DNA of 64,000 bases from positions 83,041 through 147,040 of the forward strand of contig BGKB01000170.1 in assembly GCA_003116975.1 (NCBI GenBank), in the 5' to 3' direction. The position numbers and the translations under genes were made by a program. Numbering within the stretch: position 1 is the stretch's first letter; each line of letters starts with the position of its first letter. The stretch comes from Aurantiochytrium sp. KH105. Lineage: Eukaryota > Sar > Bigyra > Thraustochytrida > Thraustochytriidae. The notes beneath the pieces are model-generated. The model was not told the origin of the DNA. It searched no databases and saw only the letters and a list, made by a program, of their open reading frames with translations. Positions 25,596-36,200 of this stretch are shown piece after piece.

Positions 25596-27266
25596 TTACT
25601 CGCTCTTTATTTCAATTGTCGACTCCAAGTCGGTCTCTTCAGCCTGGTCTGGGCTGTCAGTAGCTTCACTCTTAATATGGTCATCCGCATGAGCTCTGTG
25701 CCTCTTGTCTTTCTTCTTGTGTTTCTTGTGCTTTTTGTGTCTCTTTGCCGCTCCCTCGTCCTCCTCATCATTCTTGCGGCCAGCGTCACTAACATTCGTG
25801 TGAGCATTGTTCTGCTGTGCAGCGCTGTCAGGCCCATTCACAAGATCCAAAACGGGCTGACTGTTGCTGTCGCTCTCCGTGTTGGCCTCCTCTGACTTTC
25901 CGTCTTTGCTATCAGCACTGGCCAGATCGTCGTTCATCAAGTTCGAGTCGTCTTCGTCGACAGAGCCAACAATGTATTCTTTGAGCATGGGATCCACGGC
26001 GTCGAGGGCGCCAGAATTGTGGCCCAAAATGTCCGCCTGACTCGATTGAAGGGGCATTGACATGGCAGGACTTGGCGTCGCGTCGGGAGAGGTTGTAGTG
26101 CGTCGCTTGTGCGAGAATGACGCAATCACCATGGCCTTGACTTGGGCGCGCTTAATTTTTTCGTCGAGCGCGTGGCGCTTCTTCTGCGCCATCTTTGAGG
26201 CGTAGAGAATTGAGTTGGGTTTGAACCAGCGATCGGAAATGTGCATAATCTGGTCCATGATCGCAGCTGTATAGGCCCCCAACGGAAGGTCGTTCGGATC
26301 GTCGTCAAAGGGATTCTCCATTTGGCCTGCAAGCTTGGCGAGTCCGTTCAGCACACAGCTACACACTGTGCAAATGACGGCCACGGAGATGGGATTCCAC
26401 TTGTCGCTAAGAAGCGAAAAAGGGAGCGAGCCTAGAAACAGAAAAATGACAAGATCCAGAAATACACGATACATGTCCGGAATTGGCGTGTCTTTGATGC
26501 GCAGACAGCTTCCGAAGCACTCGTTGAGCGCCTGGATCTTTGGTTCTAACACGAGATTGACTGTGGAGGCTGGAATGGTGCCCTCATTCATCATCATTAC
26601 CACCGTGCCGGACATGAGGTCCAGAATGGCGAGCGCGCGATCTTGCGCCGAGTGCTGCAGCACGTACTCAAGGTCGAGCTCACTTAAAATGAGTTTGAGC
26701 TCTTTACGATCGAATTCGTACTCTCCTCGCAAGCAATTTTTCATGGCAATGGGAAAGGCGATCGAGTACATGGCAAAGGACATGGACGTTGGCTTGCTGT
26801 GGTTGTAGGCTAGGACGGAGCGGACGAGATCGCGAGAGACGGTGGTGAGCCTTCCCCAAGCGCTCCTGCCTTCCCACCATCGAAGCATGCCTTCTCGCTG
26901 CCGGAATGCAACCATGAGGCCGACGACCCAGCCGAGAATGTCAACGTATCCCATGGACTCGGCCAAGTTTTCGCTGCCCATAAGTGTGAATTGTGCGTAG
27001 GAGGCGATGCCGCAGTGGTACAGCGCAAAGGTGAGCACTCGCAACTGTGCAAATAGATCCCAGACGCCCTTGAGCGAGAGCATCGTTGAGGGCTTTTGAT
27101 CGCGCGCCTTGAGCAGCTTTCTGTCTACATGCGCAATGGTGTGCTTGGCCTCATTGATTTCCCGCGTTATTTTTGTTGTGTTCGCGCGGGTAAGGATCAC
27201 TTGCCCCATGGGCGAGACGGCGGACGATGCCGTCCGGTAGCGCTTGGCGCTCGTGCGCGTCGCCAT
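25596..27266 (-). CDS. Bestrophin-family anion channel
   Basis: 556 residues from ATG 27266 to TAA 25596. The core (about 55-370) matches bestrophin/UPF0187: VWDLFAQLRVLTFALYHCGI, the signature AFRQREGMLRWWEGRSAWGR (F-R...R-W-x-E-G-R-x-x-W), VFLDLVIFLFLGSLPFSLLS, and MENPFDDDPNDLPL, the acidic ENPF segment that in bestrophins forms the Ca2+ clasp. Bestrophins are pentameric chloride/bicarbonate channels. The C-terminal tail (about 380-556) is acidic and polar and ends with a Lys/His cluster (KRHKKHKKHKKKDKRHRAHA), probably disordered. Location could be plasma membrane or organelle; no clear presequence is seen. The start is supported by a stop-free frame and a plausible context. Confidence 0.9.
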   Translation of the reverse strand: MATRTSAKRYRTASSAVSPMGQVILTRANTTKITREINEAKHTIAHVDRKLLKARDQKPSTMLSLKGVWDLFAQLRVLTFALYHCGIASYAQFTLMGSENLAESMGYVDILGWVVGLMVAFRQREGMLRWWEGRSAWGRLTTVSRDLVRSVLAYNHSKPTSMSFAMYSIAFPIAMKNCLRGEYEFDRKELKLILSELDLEYVLQHSAQDRALAILDLMSGTVVMMMNEGTIPASTVNLVLEPKIQALNECFGSCLRIKDTPIPDMYRVFLDLVIFLFLGSLPFSLLSDKWNPISVAVICTVCSCVLNGLAKLAGQMENPFDDDPNDLPLGAYTAAIMDQIMHISDRWFKPNSILYASKMAQKKRHALDEKIKRAQVKAMVIASFSHKRRTTTSPDATPSPAMSMPLQSSQADILGHNSGALDAVDPMLKEYIVGSVDEDDSNLMNDDLASADSKDGKSEEANTESDSNSQPVLDLVNGPDSAAQQNNAHTNVSDAGRKNDEEDEGAAKRHKKHKKHKKKDKRHRAHADDHIKSEATDSPDQAEETDLESTIEIKSE

Positions 27267-29240
27267 CGTGCCTGCTCGTGTGCTTACCTGCCTGCCTGAC
27301 TGACTGACGGACTGATTGACCTCTCGCTAGGCTTATACAGCCCGTGAGCGTCAACCAACCAGACTTTGGTGTTCGACTTGCTCCTATTACAAATGAAGAG
27401 GTTTGCACGTGTCGTCACGTCACTGTAAGAGTATATTCGATTCTTCGCCTCGCCTCGCCTCATCAAAATGCTTCTATGCCGACAACTTGAAAGCCGGTAG
27501 ATCACTGTCTGTCAATTGCAACCACCTATTGGAAGCGAGACCTTGGCGCTCCATACTCAAAGAACTAAAAAAAGTGCGGGGCAAAGCAGAGGGGTGGACG
27601 TCATTGCTTCGTCAGCCAGACAAGTAGCGATCTTTCCTTTCTCTGCTTTTTCTGATATTTTTTGGCTTGATCGGGTTGATCGATCAACCGACCACCGCCA
27701 CCGAGCCTCAAGTGCGCAGAGATCGCCAGACTCTCTGACCAAAAGTACAGCACAGCACAGCACAGCACAGCACAGCACAGCACAGCACAGCACAGCTCCA
27801 GTCGACGCAGCTCCGCTCAGCTCGGCCCCTTGCCCGGCCCAGCATCAAGTCACAGTTCGCCATCGAAGGAGCTCGGGCGGCCTTCCTCTTTTCCAACGGA
27901 CACGTGTGCGCTCTTGTTCCTGTGTCTTGTTTCCATCTTCCCCCCTTTCGAGCTGCCACTGCTGCTACTACCAGACCGCACGACGTATGAAGTCGCGTTG
28001 CGCAGAAAAGCGGCGACCCGCCACCGCAGCGACGACTTCACTGCCTGGTTCCTACCCGTTCTGGCCGGGGATCCCGGCGGCATCCGAACTTGACGGAGAG
28101 ACAGAGAGAGAGAGACACAGAGAGACGAGAGCAAAGCGCAAACGGGGACTCCGGCCGGCGCGGCGCGGTGCAGGGTACGCGCGGAGGGCGAGGGCGAGGG
28201 CGGGGGCGGGGGCGAGGACGGCAGCAGCCAGACGGACGGCCCGTCGCTCGCGAGCGCGACCGGGCCTCGAGTCTGCCGGCTCGGTCGAGGCGAGGCTGCG
28301 AGATGGATGCTTCGATTCAAGGTGATTGAAATGATTCGATTTGCTTTTGGATTGGAGCTCGCCGCGCCAGGCGAAGACGACCTCGCGCGCGCGCGCAGGG
28401 CGGGCGATGGGTGGGCCAAGGGACGTAGGCTCGGGCGGCGCAGGCTTTGGCGGCACGACGGGCTGGTGGGCTTTGCGTTGTCCTGTGCTTGCTCGCTTGC
28501 GCGAAAGCAGGCACAGAACGAACGAACGCCCGGCTTGGCGCATTCAACAAGGGTTCCAGGAAATGAACAGTGACGCTAGTCGCGCCACACGGCGCGGCTG
28601 GACCGGTGGCAAGGTCCAAAATCGAAGGTAGCGGCCGTCCGTCTTTGGAGGCACGCCAGCCTCACGTCGAGCCGCGCGTAGCCGCGGGCGCGGGGGCGCC
28701 TTGGGGTCTCTGTGCTCGTTGGCTGCGTCTTCTCCTCCTCCCTTTTTGGCGTGGAGAAGCAGGCTCTCCGTTTTTTGGTTATACTTCATTGTGTTTGTAT
28801 TCCAAGAAGCGAAGCCGTCAGCCGGGCGGCGCCGCAAGCGCCTCACCTTCCGTTGCCCTCCCATCACTTTTTGCCCATGTCCCGCGTCGCAGCAACGCGC
28901 AAAGTCTCTCGTCAATGCGGCGACAACCTGCTGTGCAAGAGAGAGGAGTGGAGAAAGCGACGCGTGTTGTTGGACGCTCGCACAGGGTCCACGCCTTGCT
29001 CTGGCAATCGAACTGACGTGGGAAAAAGTACTACTACACGCGCGCAGCTGGAAAAAAGAAAGAAAGAAAGAAAGAAAAGGACGGAAGGCAGGCAGGCATA
29101 GACGGCACAGCGAGAGTGGAGGACAAGCCTCGTGTGCAGGAAAGATGTTGAGCGAAATGCAGAGACGGAAAACTTTTATAACAAGAGGATCAAACGATGG
29201 GGCCAGATTGTTTTGTAGTCTTTCCTTATTCGTCAGTCAG
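27267..29240. other. Long intergenic region upstream of bestrophin, rich in simple repeats
   Basis: Almost 2 kb between the bestrophin start and the 3' end of the CHO2-PmtA gene. Open frames exist (for example 27516-28325) but are driven by repeats and lack recognisable domains. It contains a GCCT/GACT tetramer tract at 27286-27312, the perfect ACAGC repeat, an AGAGAG tract (28096-28125) and a GAAA tract (about 29055-29080). It may hold the bestrophin promoter and 5' UTR or a non-coding gene; I see no decisive signal. Confidence 0.45.
27747..27796 (+). repeat. (ACAGC)10 minisatellite
   Basis: Ten uninterrupted pentamer copies, 50 bases, about 480 bp upstream of the bestrophin start codon. 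Confidence 0.97.
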
Positions 29241-31805
29241 TTAGCGCGAGCCAGTCTGTTTCTCGCATCGGTACACGAAGGCAGGTGGTAGGTTCGCCCA
29301 GACAATGTTGGAGCGCTCGACTTTTTCAAATGTCTCGTCAAGCAGTGCCTTAAAGTTCTGCCCCGCAGGCAAGACGAGACCTTGGAGGTAGGCAAAGGTG
29401 CAGAACCGCCCGCCCGGCCGCAACGAGGCGTAGACGGCCAAGAGAATCTTTCGCTGCAAGCTCTTCGGAAAAATCGCCCAGGGAAGTCCGCTGATGACCG
29501 TGTCGGCGTGGTGGAGGCCGCGCTCGTGCAGGGCGTCAACGATCCGTTCTGCAGATTCGAGCAAGAATGCGTCCTTGTGGTCAGGAAAACGGTCACACAG
29601 ACGGTCGACAAACTCCTTGGACAGCTCAAAGGCCAAATATGTGGCGTTCTTGGATGTACTGAGACGCTTGAGGATGACCGCGGTAAAGGGGCCGGTTCCA
29701 GGTCCAAGCTCAACCACGACTGAATTATCGCCAAGGTCCATTGTGTCGCACATGGCTTCGGCAAGCTGTTCCGAGCTCGGGGCGAGGGCGCCCGTCTCGA
29801 CGGGATGTTTGACCCAATTCGCAAGGAACAAGGCTGTCTCGCTGCGACGGATCTCGCTTACCTTTGAGACAATGGCGCGGCCCAAAGCTGTAGATTCGGT
29901 GCGTACCTGCTGTTTGTAGACTGCACGCAAGTGCGGCTTCTCGATGACGTTGAGGAAGGCAATCATGATACCGTGACCCAGAATGGCAACCGCGAGAACT
30001 TCGGGGGAAGACGCGAGGACAGCGAGCCCGTACATCCAGAGGTGACCCAGATATGTATCGGGGTTGTTGAGGTAGCGGTAGAGGCCATCGTACGTGGGCG
30101 CAGGGCCGGCGGCGCTGTTCAGACGGGCTGGTGGCAAGAAGAAGTCGCCGTAGAATGTTCCAAAGTCCCCCATAACCTGATAGCAGGCCCCATGTGCCCA
30201 AAGCGCCACGACAACGAGGAAGACCCCCAGCATGACTTGGCAGGCAACCCCTGCAGTCAGTACATTGTCTGGCACGTGTACGAAGCGGATCGCGCACATG
30301 ATGAAGCTCGACGTCTCAAGGCCGCCAAAGAGAAGGTAAATACGCTTCCAATTCTCGAATGCCTGGACGCGGGATCGCCCGGCAGCCTGGTAGTGTCGCG
30401 TCCAGCGTTTGTCCTTTTCCTGGCCAATGAGGATAAGTCCCTTGATGAGGGCCGAGGCCAGTCGGACCCCCACGGCAATGAGAATCATGGGCATTTGGCC
30501 CTCAAAGGGGCCGCCCGGAAACGAGCCCACCCAAACGGAGCTGATAAAGAGGCAAATGGAGAGGATCAAGAGCACATCGGCAGCGCGATATATATCAAAG
30601 TGGCGCAGCAAGTAAATGTAAGAAGTTCCGACGAGGGTGACGTCGTGAATGACGCCGTCGCGCATAGCCTCCATCTCGGCGTGCAAGAGCGAATTTCCGC
30701 TGCCATAGAGCTCGTCCACGTGGGGCGCTTCAATCAGGATGAGAAAGATGAGCTGAGAAAAGTGGAAGCCCATCGCACAGGCCAGGACCTGGTAGCTACG
30801 CGACAACAGGGCGCAGCCATACATCCAGCCGTACCCGACCGTGTACATGGGATGCGGAAAGAGTGCAAAGACGCCGGCGTACGTGAGCTCCATCGTGCCT
30901 GTGCGCAGAAAGAAAAAATCGAACCAGAACCACGCAGGATCGCCCGCGTGCGCCATGGCTGCAACTTTTCCGCCCAGGCTTGCGATGACGAGGACGACGC
31001 CGACGAGATCGATCAACGGGCTGAGCAGGGGCCAATCGAAGGTGGGACGTTCCTGGAAGCCGTAGCTCACGGCCATGAGTGTGAATGCAAGCACGTCGTT
31101 GCTTTCGACCATAATAACAAAGCTGCGAAAGGCGACCCAGGCCGCGAAAGAAGGCGGGAGCCGGGCATTGTTGATGACCTCGTGATCGTTGGGCATGGTG
31201 CTGCGGAGCACGCCGCTCCAAAAGGTGTTTTCCGGAGAAAAAGGCCGACGCCGCACGCGGGTGATCCACTGCGTGAGGAAATTCTCCTTGCTTTCCTTGC
31301 GCAGCAACCAGCCCACGCCACCGTTGTACATGAGTCGCCACATACAAGCCACGACGAGGATGATGAAGGGCTGATTGGCCCACACGACCGTGCAAAAAAT
31401 CGACGTGAGAAATCCAAGATACGCCAGGAGCGACGGCAGTGTGTACCATTTGCGAAAGAGCGAATGGGAAAGGGAGTGCGTGGCAGGCACGTCAAAGACG
31501 CGCTGGCCATCAAGGGTGATGCCCACGTCGTGTTGCGGGGCTACAATCTTTCTGGCGGCGATGCGCTTGGCGCGCGGAATGCTTTTCTCTTCGCTTTCGC
31601 TTGATTCTTTCTTCTCTTTCCAGTACTCTCCGGACATGGTGGCGTCCTCCTCGCTGCTGTTCCTCGACCTGAGCATGCGCGCGTGGAGCGCGTTGTCGAT
31701 CCTTTCGGATTCTTCGCCATCTTCAAAAGCGGAGAGATCTGTCTGTGACGAATCGCCCGTGGACCAAAAGCTTCCGCCGTTTTCGGTGCTTCCGCGACGC
31801 CGCAT
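29241..31805 (-). CDS. CHO2-type phosphatidylethanolamine N-methyltransferase fused to a PmtA-type soluble methyltransferase
   Basis: 854 residues from ATG 31805 to TAA 29241. After an acidic, Ser-rich N-terminus (1-95), residues about 110-640 are a polytopic CHO2-like region with two methyltransferase modules: FALFPHPMYTVGYGWMYGCA with LIEAPHVDELYG, and YRYLNNPDTYLGHLWMYGLA with VIEKPHLRAVYKQQVRTES. These are hallmark elements of yeast Cho2, which methylates PE to monomethyl-PE in the ER. Instead of Cho2's usual C-terminus, residues about 661-854 form a class I SAM methyltransferase resembling bacterial PmtA: WVKHPVETGALAPSSEQLAE, SAM motif VVELGPGTGPFT (about 697-708), and VISGLPWAIFPKSLQRKILL, then LRPGGRFCTFAYLQG. 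A single polypeptide could therefore carry out several methylations to phosphatidylcholine (inference). No frameshift or stop separates the parts. Confidence 0.88.
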   Translation of the reverse strand: MRRRGSTENGGSFWSTGDSSQTDLSAFEDGEESERIDNALHARMLRSRNSSEEDATMSGEYWKEKKESSESEEKSIPRAKRIAARKIVAPQHDVGITLDGQRVFDVPATHSLSHSLFRKWYTLPSLLAYLGFLTSIFCTVVWANQPFIILVVACMWRLMYNGGVGWLLRKESKENFLTQWITRVRRRPFSPENTFWSGVLRSTMPNDHEVINNARLPPSFAAWVAFRSFVIMVESNDVLAFTLMAVSYGFQERPTFDWPLLSPLIDLVGVVLVIASLGGKVAAMAHAGDPAWFWFDFFFLRTGTMELTYAGVFALFPHPMYTVGYGWMYGCALLSRSYQVLACAMGFHFSQLIFLILIEAPHVDELYGSGNSLLHAEMEAMRDGVIHDVTLVGTSYIYLLRHFDIYRAADVLLILSICLFISSVWVGSFPGGPFEGQMPMILIAVGVRLASALIKGLILIGQEKDKRWTRHYQAAGRSRVQAFENWKRIYLLFGGLETSSFIMCAIRFVHVPDNVLTAGVACQVMLGVFLVVVALWAHGACYQVMGDFGTFYGDFFLPPARLNSAAGPAPTYDGLYRYLNNPDTYLGHLWMYGLAVLASSPEVLAVAILGHGIMIAFLNVIEKPHLRAVYKQQVRTESTALGRAIVSKVSEIRRSETALFLANWVKHPVETGALAPSSEQLAEAMCDTMDLGDNSVVVELGPGTGPFTAVILKRLSTSKNATYLAFELSKEFVDRLCDRFPDHKDAFLLESAERIVDALHERGLHHADTVISGLPWAIFPKSLQRKILLAVYASLRPGGRFCTFAYLQGLVLPAGQNFKALLDETFEKVERSNIVWANLPPAFVYRCEKQTGSR

Positions 31806-33203
31806 CTTTCTTCGCTGCCTCGACGGTCGACCGGATCTCCCGCGCCCTGAGGCTTGCTGCGCGCTTGTTCGCTTGTCAAGATTACCGAGCAGAGGAGCTG
31901 GCTTGTCACGACAACGAGGCGACGCGGCTTTTTCTACAGTCTGTCTCCCTGCCGCCAGACGGCGGCGCTATGGCGCGCGTGTGTTCCACGAAGGAGGCGC
32001 ACTGCTCCTTACACTCGCCGAGGCTGTAGGCTAGCCAGGGCCGCCAATCTCTGCGCGCCGGCGCGGAGCGGGCGGGCGCGAGCGGCGGTACGAAGCGTCT
32101 TTGCCCGTATGTATCTCCAGCCTGTGCCGCCCACTTATACTTGTTCGTCTTGCTGCTTGTGTCTGTCTGCCCCTTGCCTCTTTTTCTATTCCCTACCCTA
32201 CTACCCACCCACCTACCCACCTTGACTACGACTACGACTGCGACCTCAAGTATACCTGCTTGCGTGCGTGCTTGCTTGCTTGCGTGCTTGCGTGCTTGCG
32301 TGCTTGCCCCCGCGTGGAGGCGAGGCAAGGCGAGCCCGAAATCAAGGATGCGTGTGCGCAAGCGCCGTGTCTGCCTTCTACCCCTCTTGGCCTTCCGAGT
32401 CACCGCGCTGCGACGCCAATGCTGGCCGGCGCAGCGCGGCGCGACGCGGTAGCGCCCCCTCACGCTCACGCGTGTGTGCGCAGCGCGAGGAGGGCCACCT
32501 CACTGGCAGCAAGCTAGAGCAGCTAGCCTATAGGCTTGCTAACTGGAAAATACTAGACAGGAAAAGGGCAACGCCGACCGACCGGTCCTCGGCCTGGCGG
32601 TCCTTCGCGGGCGGGGCAGCGCCGCTAGGCCTGGCCTGGTCTAGCCTGGCGTGACTGCCCTAGCGCGCGCGGACGGCGGACGGAGCAGAAGAAGAGCGGA
32701 CCGTGGAGAGGATCGAGACCGGGTTCTTGCGGCCAGTGTTGGGGTTTTGCCTTTTGCGTCCCGCGCGGCGGCGACCTTGCTCCCCGAGGAAAATTCAAAG
32801 ACTGCTGCCTGCAGGCAGTGCTTTGGGACGAACTCCGCAGGGACTCGCCAGCAGCGCAGCTGGCCGGCCGCAAGTGCATTTTCGGCAGCCGGCACTACCG
32901 AAGTGGACAATCAAACCAACCCACCAATGTCAACAAAAAAGGGTGGTCGTCAAATGCTCCAACTTACTTTTGTCGATAGTAGTAGGCCTATACTATAAGC
33001 TATACTTCTCTTTCTATTGTTTTCTCTCTCTCTCTCTGTCATGATCTCTCTCGCTCTCCCTATCAGCAGGATAGCTTGGCTAACCGTCGCGGTAAGGAAG
33101 CGGCGCGAGCTCGCCGAGACATCTTGCTAACACGCGAGCTTGCGGTGACGCCGCTGCTGCTGCTGCTGCTGCTGCTGCTACCGCGGCTGCTCCTGGCGAA
33201 ATT
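31806..33203. promoter_or_regulatory. Divergent spacer between CHO2-PmtA and GCP6-like genes
   Basis: About 1.4 kb. Includes a GCTT/GCGT microsatellite (about 32258-32312), a GC-rich central part and CT repeats (about 33026-33060) before the GCP6-like ATG. No coding region supported. Confidence 0.45.
32258..32312 (+). repeat. Interrupted (GCTT/GCGT)n microsatellite
   Basis: Alternating TGCT and TGCG tetramers in the 5' flank shared by the CHO2-PmtA and GCP6-like genes. Confidence 0.85.
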
Positions 33204-36200
33204 ATGGAGGCCGACGTGCGGCGCAGCGTCCGTGCGCTCGGTGCGACGCAGGGCGCAGGGAACGCGCGTTGCGCTGAGGAGACCTTTTTTGGCGGTCTCT
33301 GGGCTGCGCGACATGCCGCCAAGGCAGCAAACCTTGACGACGACGACGACGACGAAGGACAGAGACGAGACCTTGAAGAAGACGGCAATCATGCCAGTGA
33401 GAGCGAATGGCGTGAAAAGAGGAATGCAAGACGCGCGAATGAGATTCTTCGTGCCTTCGAATTCAACTTCAGACGCGAGGGTCACGCGAGAGCTGCAGAA
33501 ACCCTCGACGCATGCCTCGAATATCTTGGCACCTCGTATACAGGGGATGCGCTCCCCAGTGTGCTCACACTCCTTTCCATGCTAGCGAGATCGTATTCAG
33601 AAGATCCTGTGTCTCATTCGAGCCGGCGCGAAAGATCTCCCTCGCAGGTGATCCTCTCGGATACTGCGGACCGCCTTCTTGCAGCATCAAGCGCTATCGC
33701 TCACGGGCACGCATCTCTCGCCCCCCAAGCATCTCAAATGTCGATGAATAGTGAAGCGCCAGGTATGGACCCCAGTCTCATTCGCACAGTTTCCCTCACG
33801 CCGAGTGCTCAACGGCTTTTGGGCACATCCACCGACGGTCCCGCAACGACCTTGCGTCTGCGCGTCCAGACCCGGACGCCAGCCTCTGAGCTCAAGCGCT
33901 ATCCTTTGCTGCCTTTTGATGAGACTTCATGGGCCGAGGCTGCGGAGAATGGATCCCAAGTCTTTAGGCGACTCCAGGGCGAAAATGACATCACCGAAGA
34001 GGAACAGTGGAACCCTTCGATGAATCTCGAAAGATTAACCATGGACCCGACATCCAGGCCAGCGAGGGAAAGTGATCCCCAGAACGTGGACGAAAATTTT
34101 GGAAATGCGCCCGGAAATATGTGTGCAGATTTCTTGGAGCCACTGCCGTCCAAAGATTGTCTTCTCGGCGCGCTCGTATCCCAGACGCGAAGTACCCTTT
34201 CCGAGGTGAACATCACCTTGTCTTTGCCTGAGCTTGACACCGAATATGACGGATTTGCCCCAGACCCGCTCGGGTTAAAAATCGCACAAGATCGACACCT
34301 AGCATCCCTGAAACAACAGCGGAATAAGGGGAAACGAACTGTACCGGGGGCGGCGGAAAGAAAGCTGAGGTATCCTCAAGATGCCTCTGAAATTCTCGAT
34401 GAAAGAGCCAGTTCGTCTGATTCTCTGCTTTGTGAAGTTCGCTGGCCTCCCGAAGAGGACCTCTGGCTTCGTCTCGCCCACACGGCGCACCCGCTGCCTC
34501 CACGGCTGCTATTGGGCTGGGAGGAGGAAGTTGCGGCAAGCTTCGAGACCAGTGTTCCTCACGACGAGTGCTTGAAGGCTCTACAATACAGCTCGCACGC
34601 GGTTCTCTCTTCGGAACGGGGGCCAATGTGGCTCGAACATCTCATTCAACACAGCGGGCGATTTGAAAGGTCGCGAGGTGCTGCTGTAATCACCGCGCAA
34701 GAATTGCAAAGAGACCTTGTCTACGCGCTGCTTGGAGTTCCCAGCCGCTCATTCGAGCTGCACACAGACCCGCTTCGACTCGAGCCCTGCGAAACCCGGC
34801 TGCTTGCCGGCACTGTCGAAGGTCTTGGCGCTGTGCTCGACCAAGTGGCCGCCTGCGGCTCGACTTACCTTGCACTCGCCAACCTTTGCAAAGGAGATCC
34901 TATTCTACCCGAAGCCGAGGTTGCAGAAGTCGTGGTGGAGCGAATTGACGCGCATCTCTTGGCGCATCAACGTCGCGTGGGTCTTCTCTTTCAGAGCGCT
35001 TCGCAATCTGAGCACGACGCAATTTCCCTTTTGGAGATCTCTCATCGAATCGAAATGTCTCTGGCGCCACCTCTTCGTCGTTTACGTGCTCTCTTCGCCG
35101 TGCCTCGCGCTTCCGTGACCACAATCCAGATGCTTGAGCATTTTCACGCCTCAGCGCTCGCAAGTGGTGCGTCTCTTCGCTCAATGGAACGTGGGATGCT
35201 TTGGTGCTGTCTCGAACGCGTCGTCGACGTTCTTGCAGGCTGGAGCTTTGGAGGCGCGGACGCCTTCGAGCATTTTGATGGGTGCTTTTTCCGTCATGCA
35301 ATCACCGGAGACGAAGCCTCGAGCAAGGATGGCAGCTCTCCGTCTCACGAAGCCTTGTTGGCAGCGGTGACCGAGAAGCGGCTTCTCTACGCTTTGCATC
35401 TCCCTTCCTTTTGCAAGTCGTCCTTGCGGGGAGTCTCGAGTCCGTCGCTCGCACGCAGAGCCACACGGTGTGGCGCCTTGCTCCGCTTGCTTCGTGGCAT
35501 GCCAAACTGCGCCGAGCTCTACGAATTGTGCACGCGAAAGACCGATCAGGACGCTTTTCGCCTCGATGCCTTGCGCGCAGGGAACGGGGCGAATGCAATT
35601 TTCTTGCAAAAAGTCCTGCACGAGTCCAGCGAACGCAAACAGCACTTAATTGCCAAGGTTGCGGAGCATTGCAACGAGTCCGAAAAGAAACGCTTCCTCG
35701 AGCAGGAAGCTCGGCGCAAGGAGGCATGGAAGGTTATTGAGGATTCGCGCATTGCAGCTGAAGCCGTCAACGCGCGGTTCATTGCTCGCAGTGAGGAAGA
35801 GCAGCGCCGCATCGAAGCTGAGCGAAAGGCTCAGCTTGAAGAGTTTCGCGCCGCTGCGGAGGATGCAAAATCGGCCAAGGTTCGCGCGCGGCTCGAGAAA
35901 CAACGCCAAGAGCGTGAGGAGCAGCCCCGGGATTTAACCTCGCCTATTTCCGATGAGCAACGCACCGAGGCAGAACACTATCTGCTCGAGCAGTTCGAAC
36001 GTCTTGCGCAAGAACAGGCCGAACAAGGAGGGGTCCTTGATGCCAAACTTGCCGCTGCCAAACATGAGCTCGAAACAAAGCTGGCCTCTTTGCAAACTGC
36101 GAGTCAGGATTCCTTTCAGCGTTCTGACGCCACGACTTCAGTGGTTGTGCAGCAGCCCCCAGGCGGGCACTCCGTGGCCGCCTCTCTCCTTTACGGCAAT

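Noticed and set aside
27516-28325. 269-codon plus-strand frame
   Set aside because: Passes through the ACAGC repeat, starts without support and has no domain.
29931-31604. 557-codon plus-strand frame antisense to CHO2-PmtA
   Set aside because: No recognisable domain. The minus-strand frame has clear methyltransferase motifs throughout; the antisense frame is a by-product of high third-position GC.
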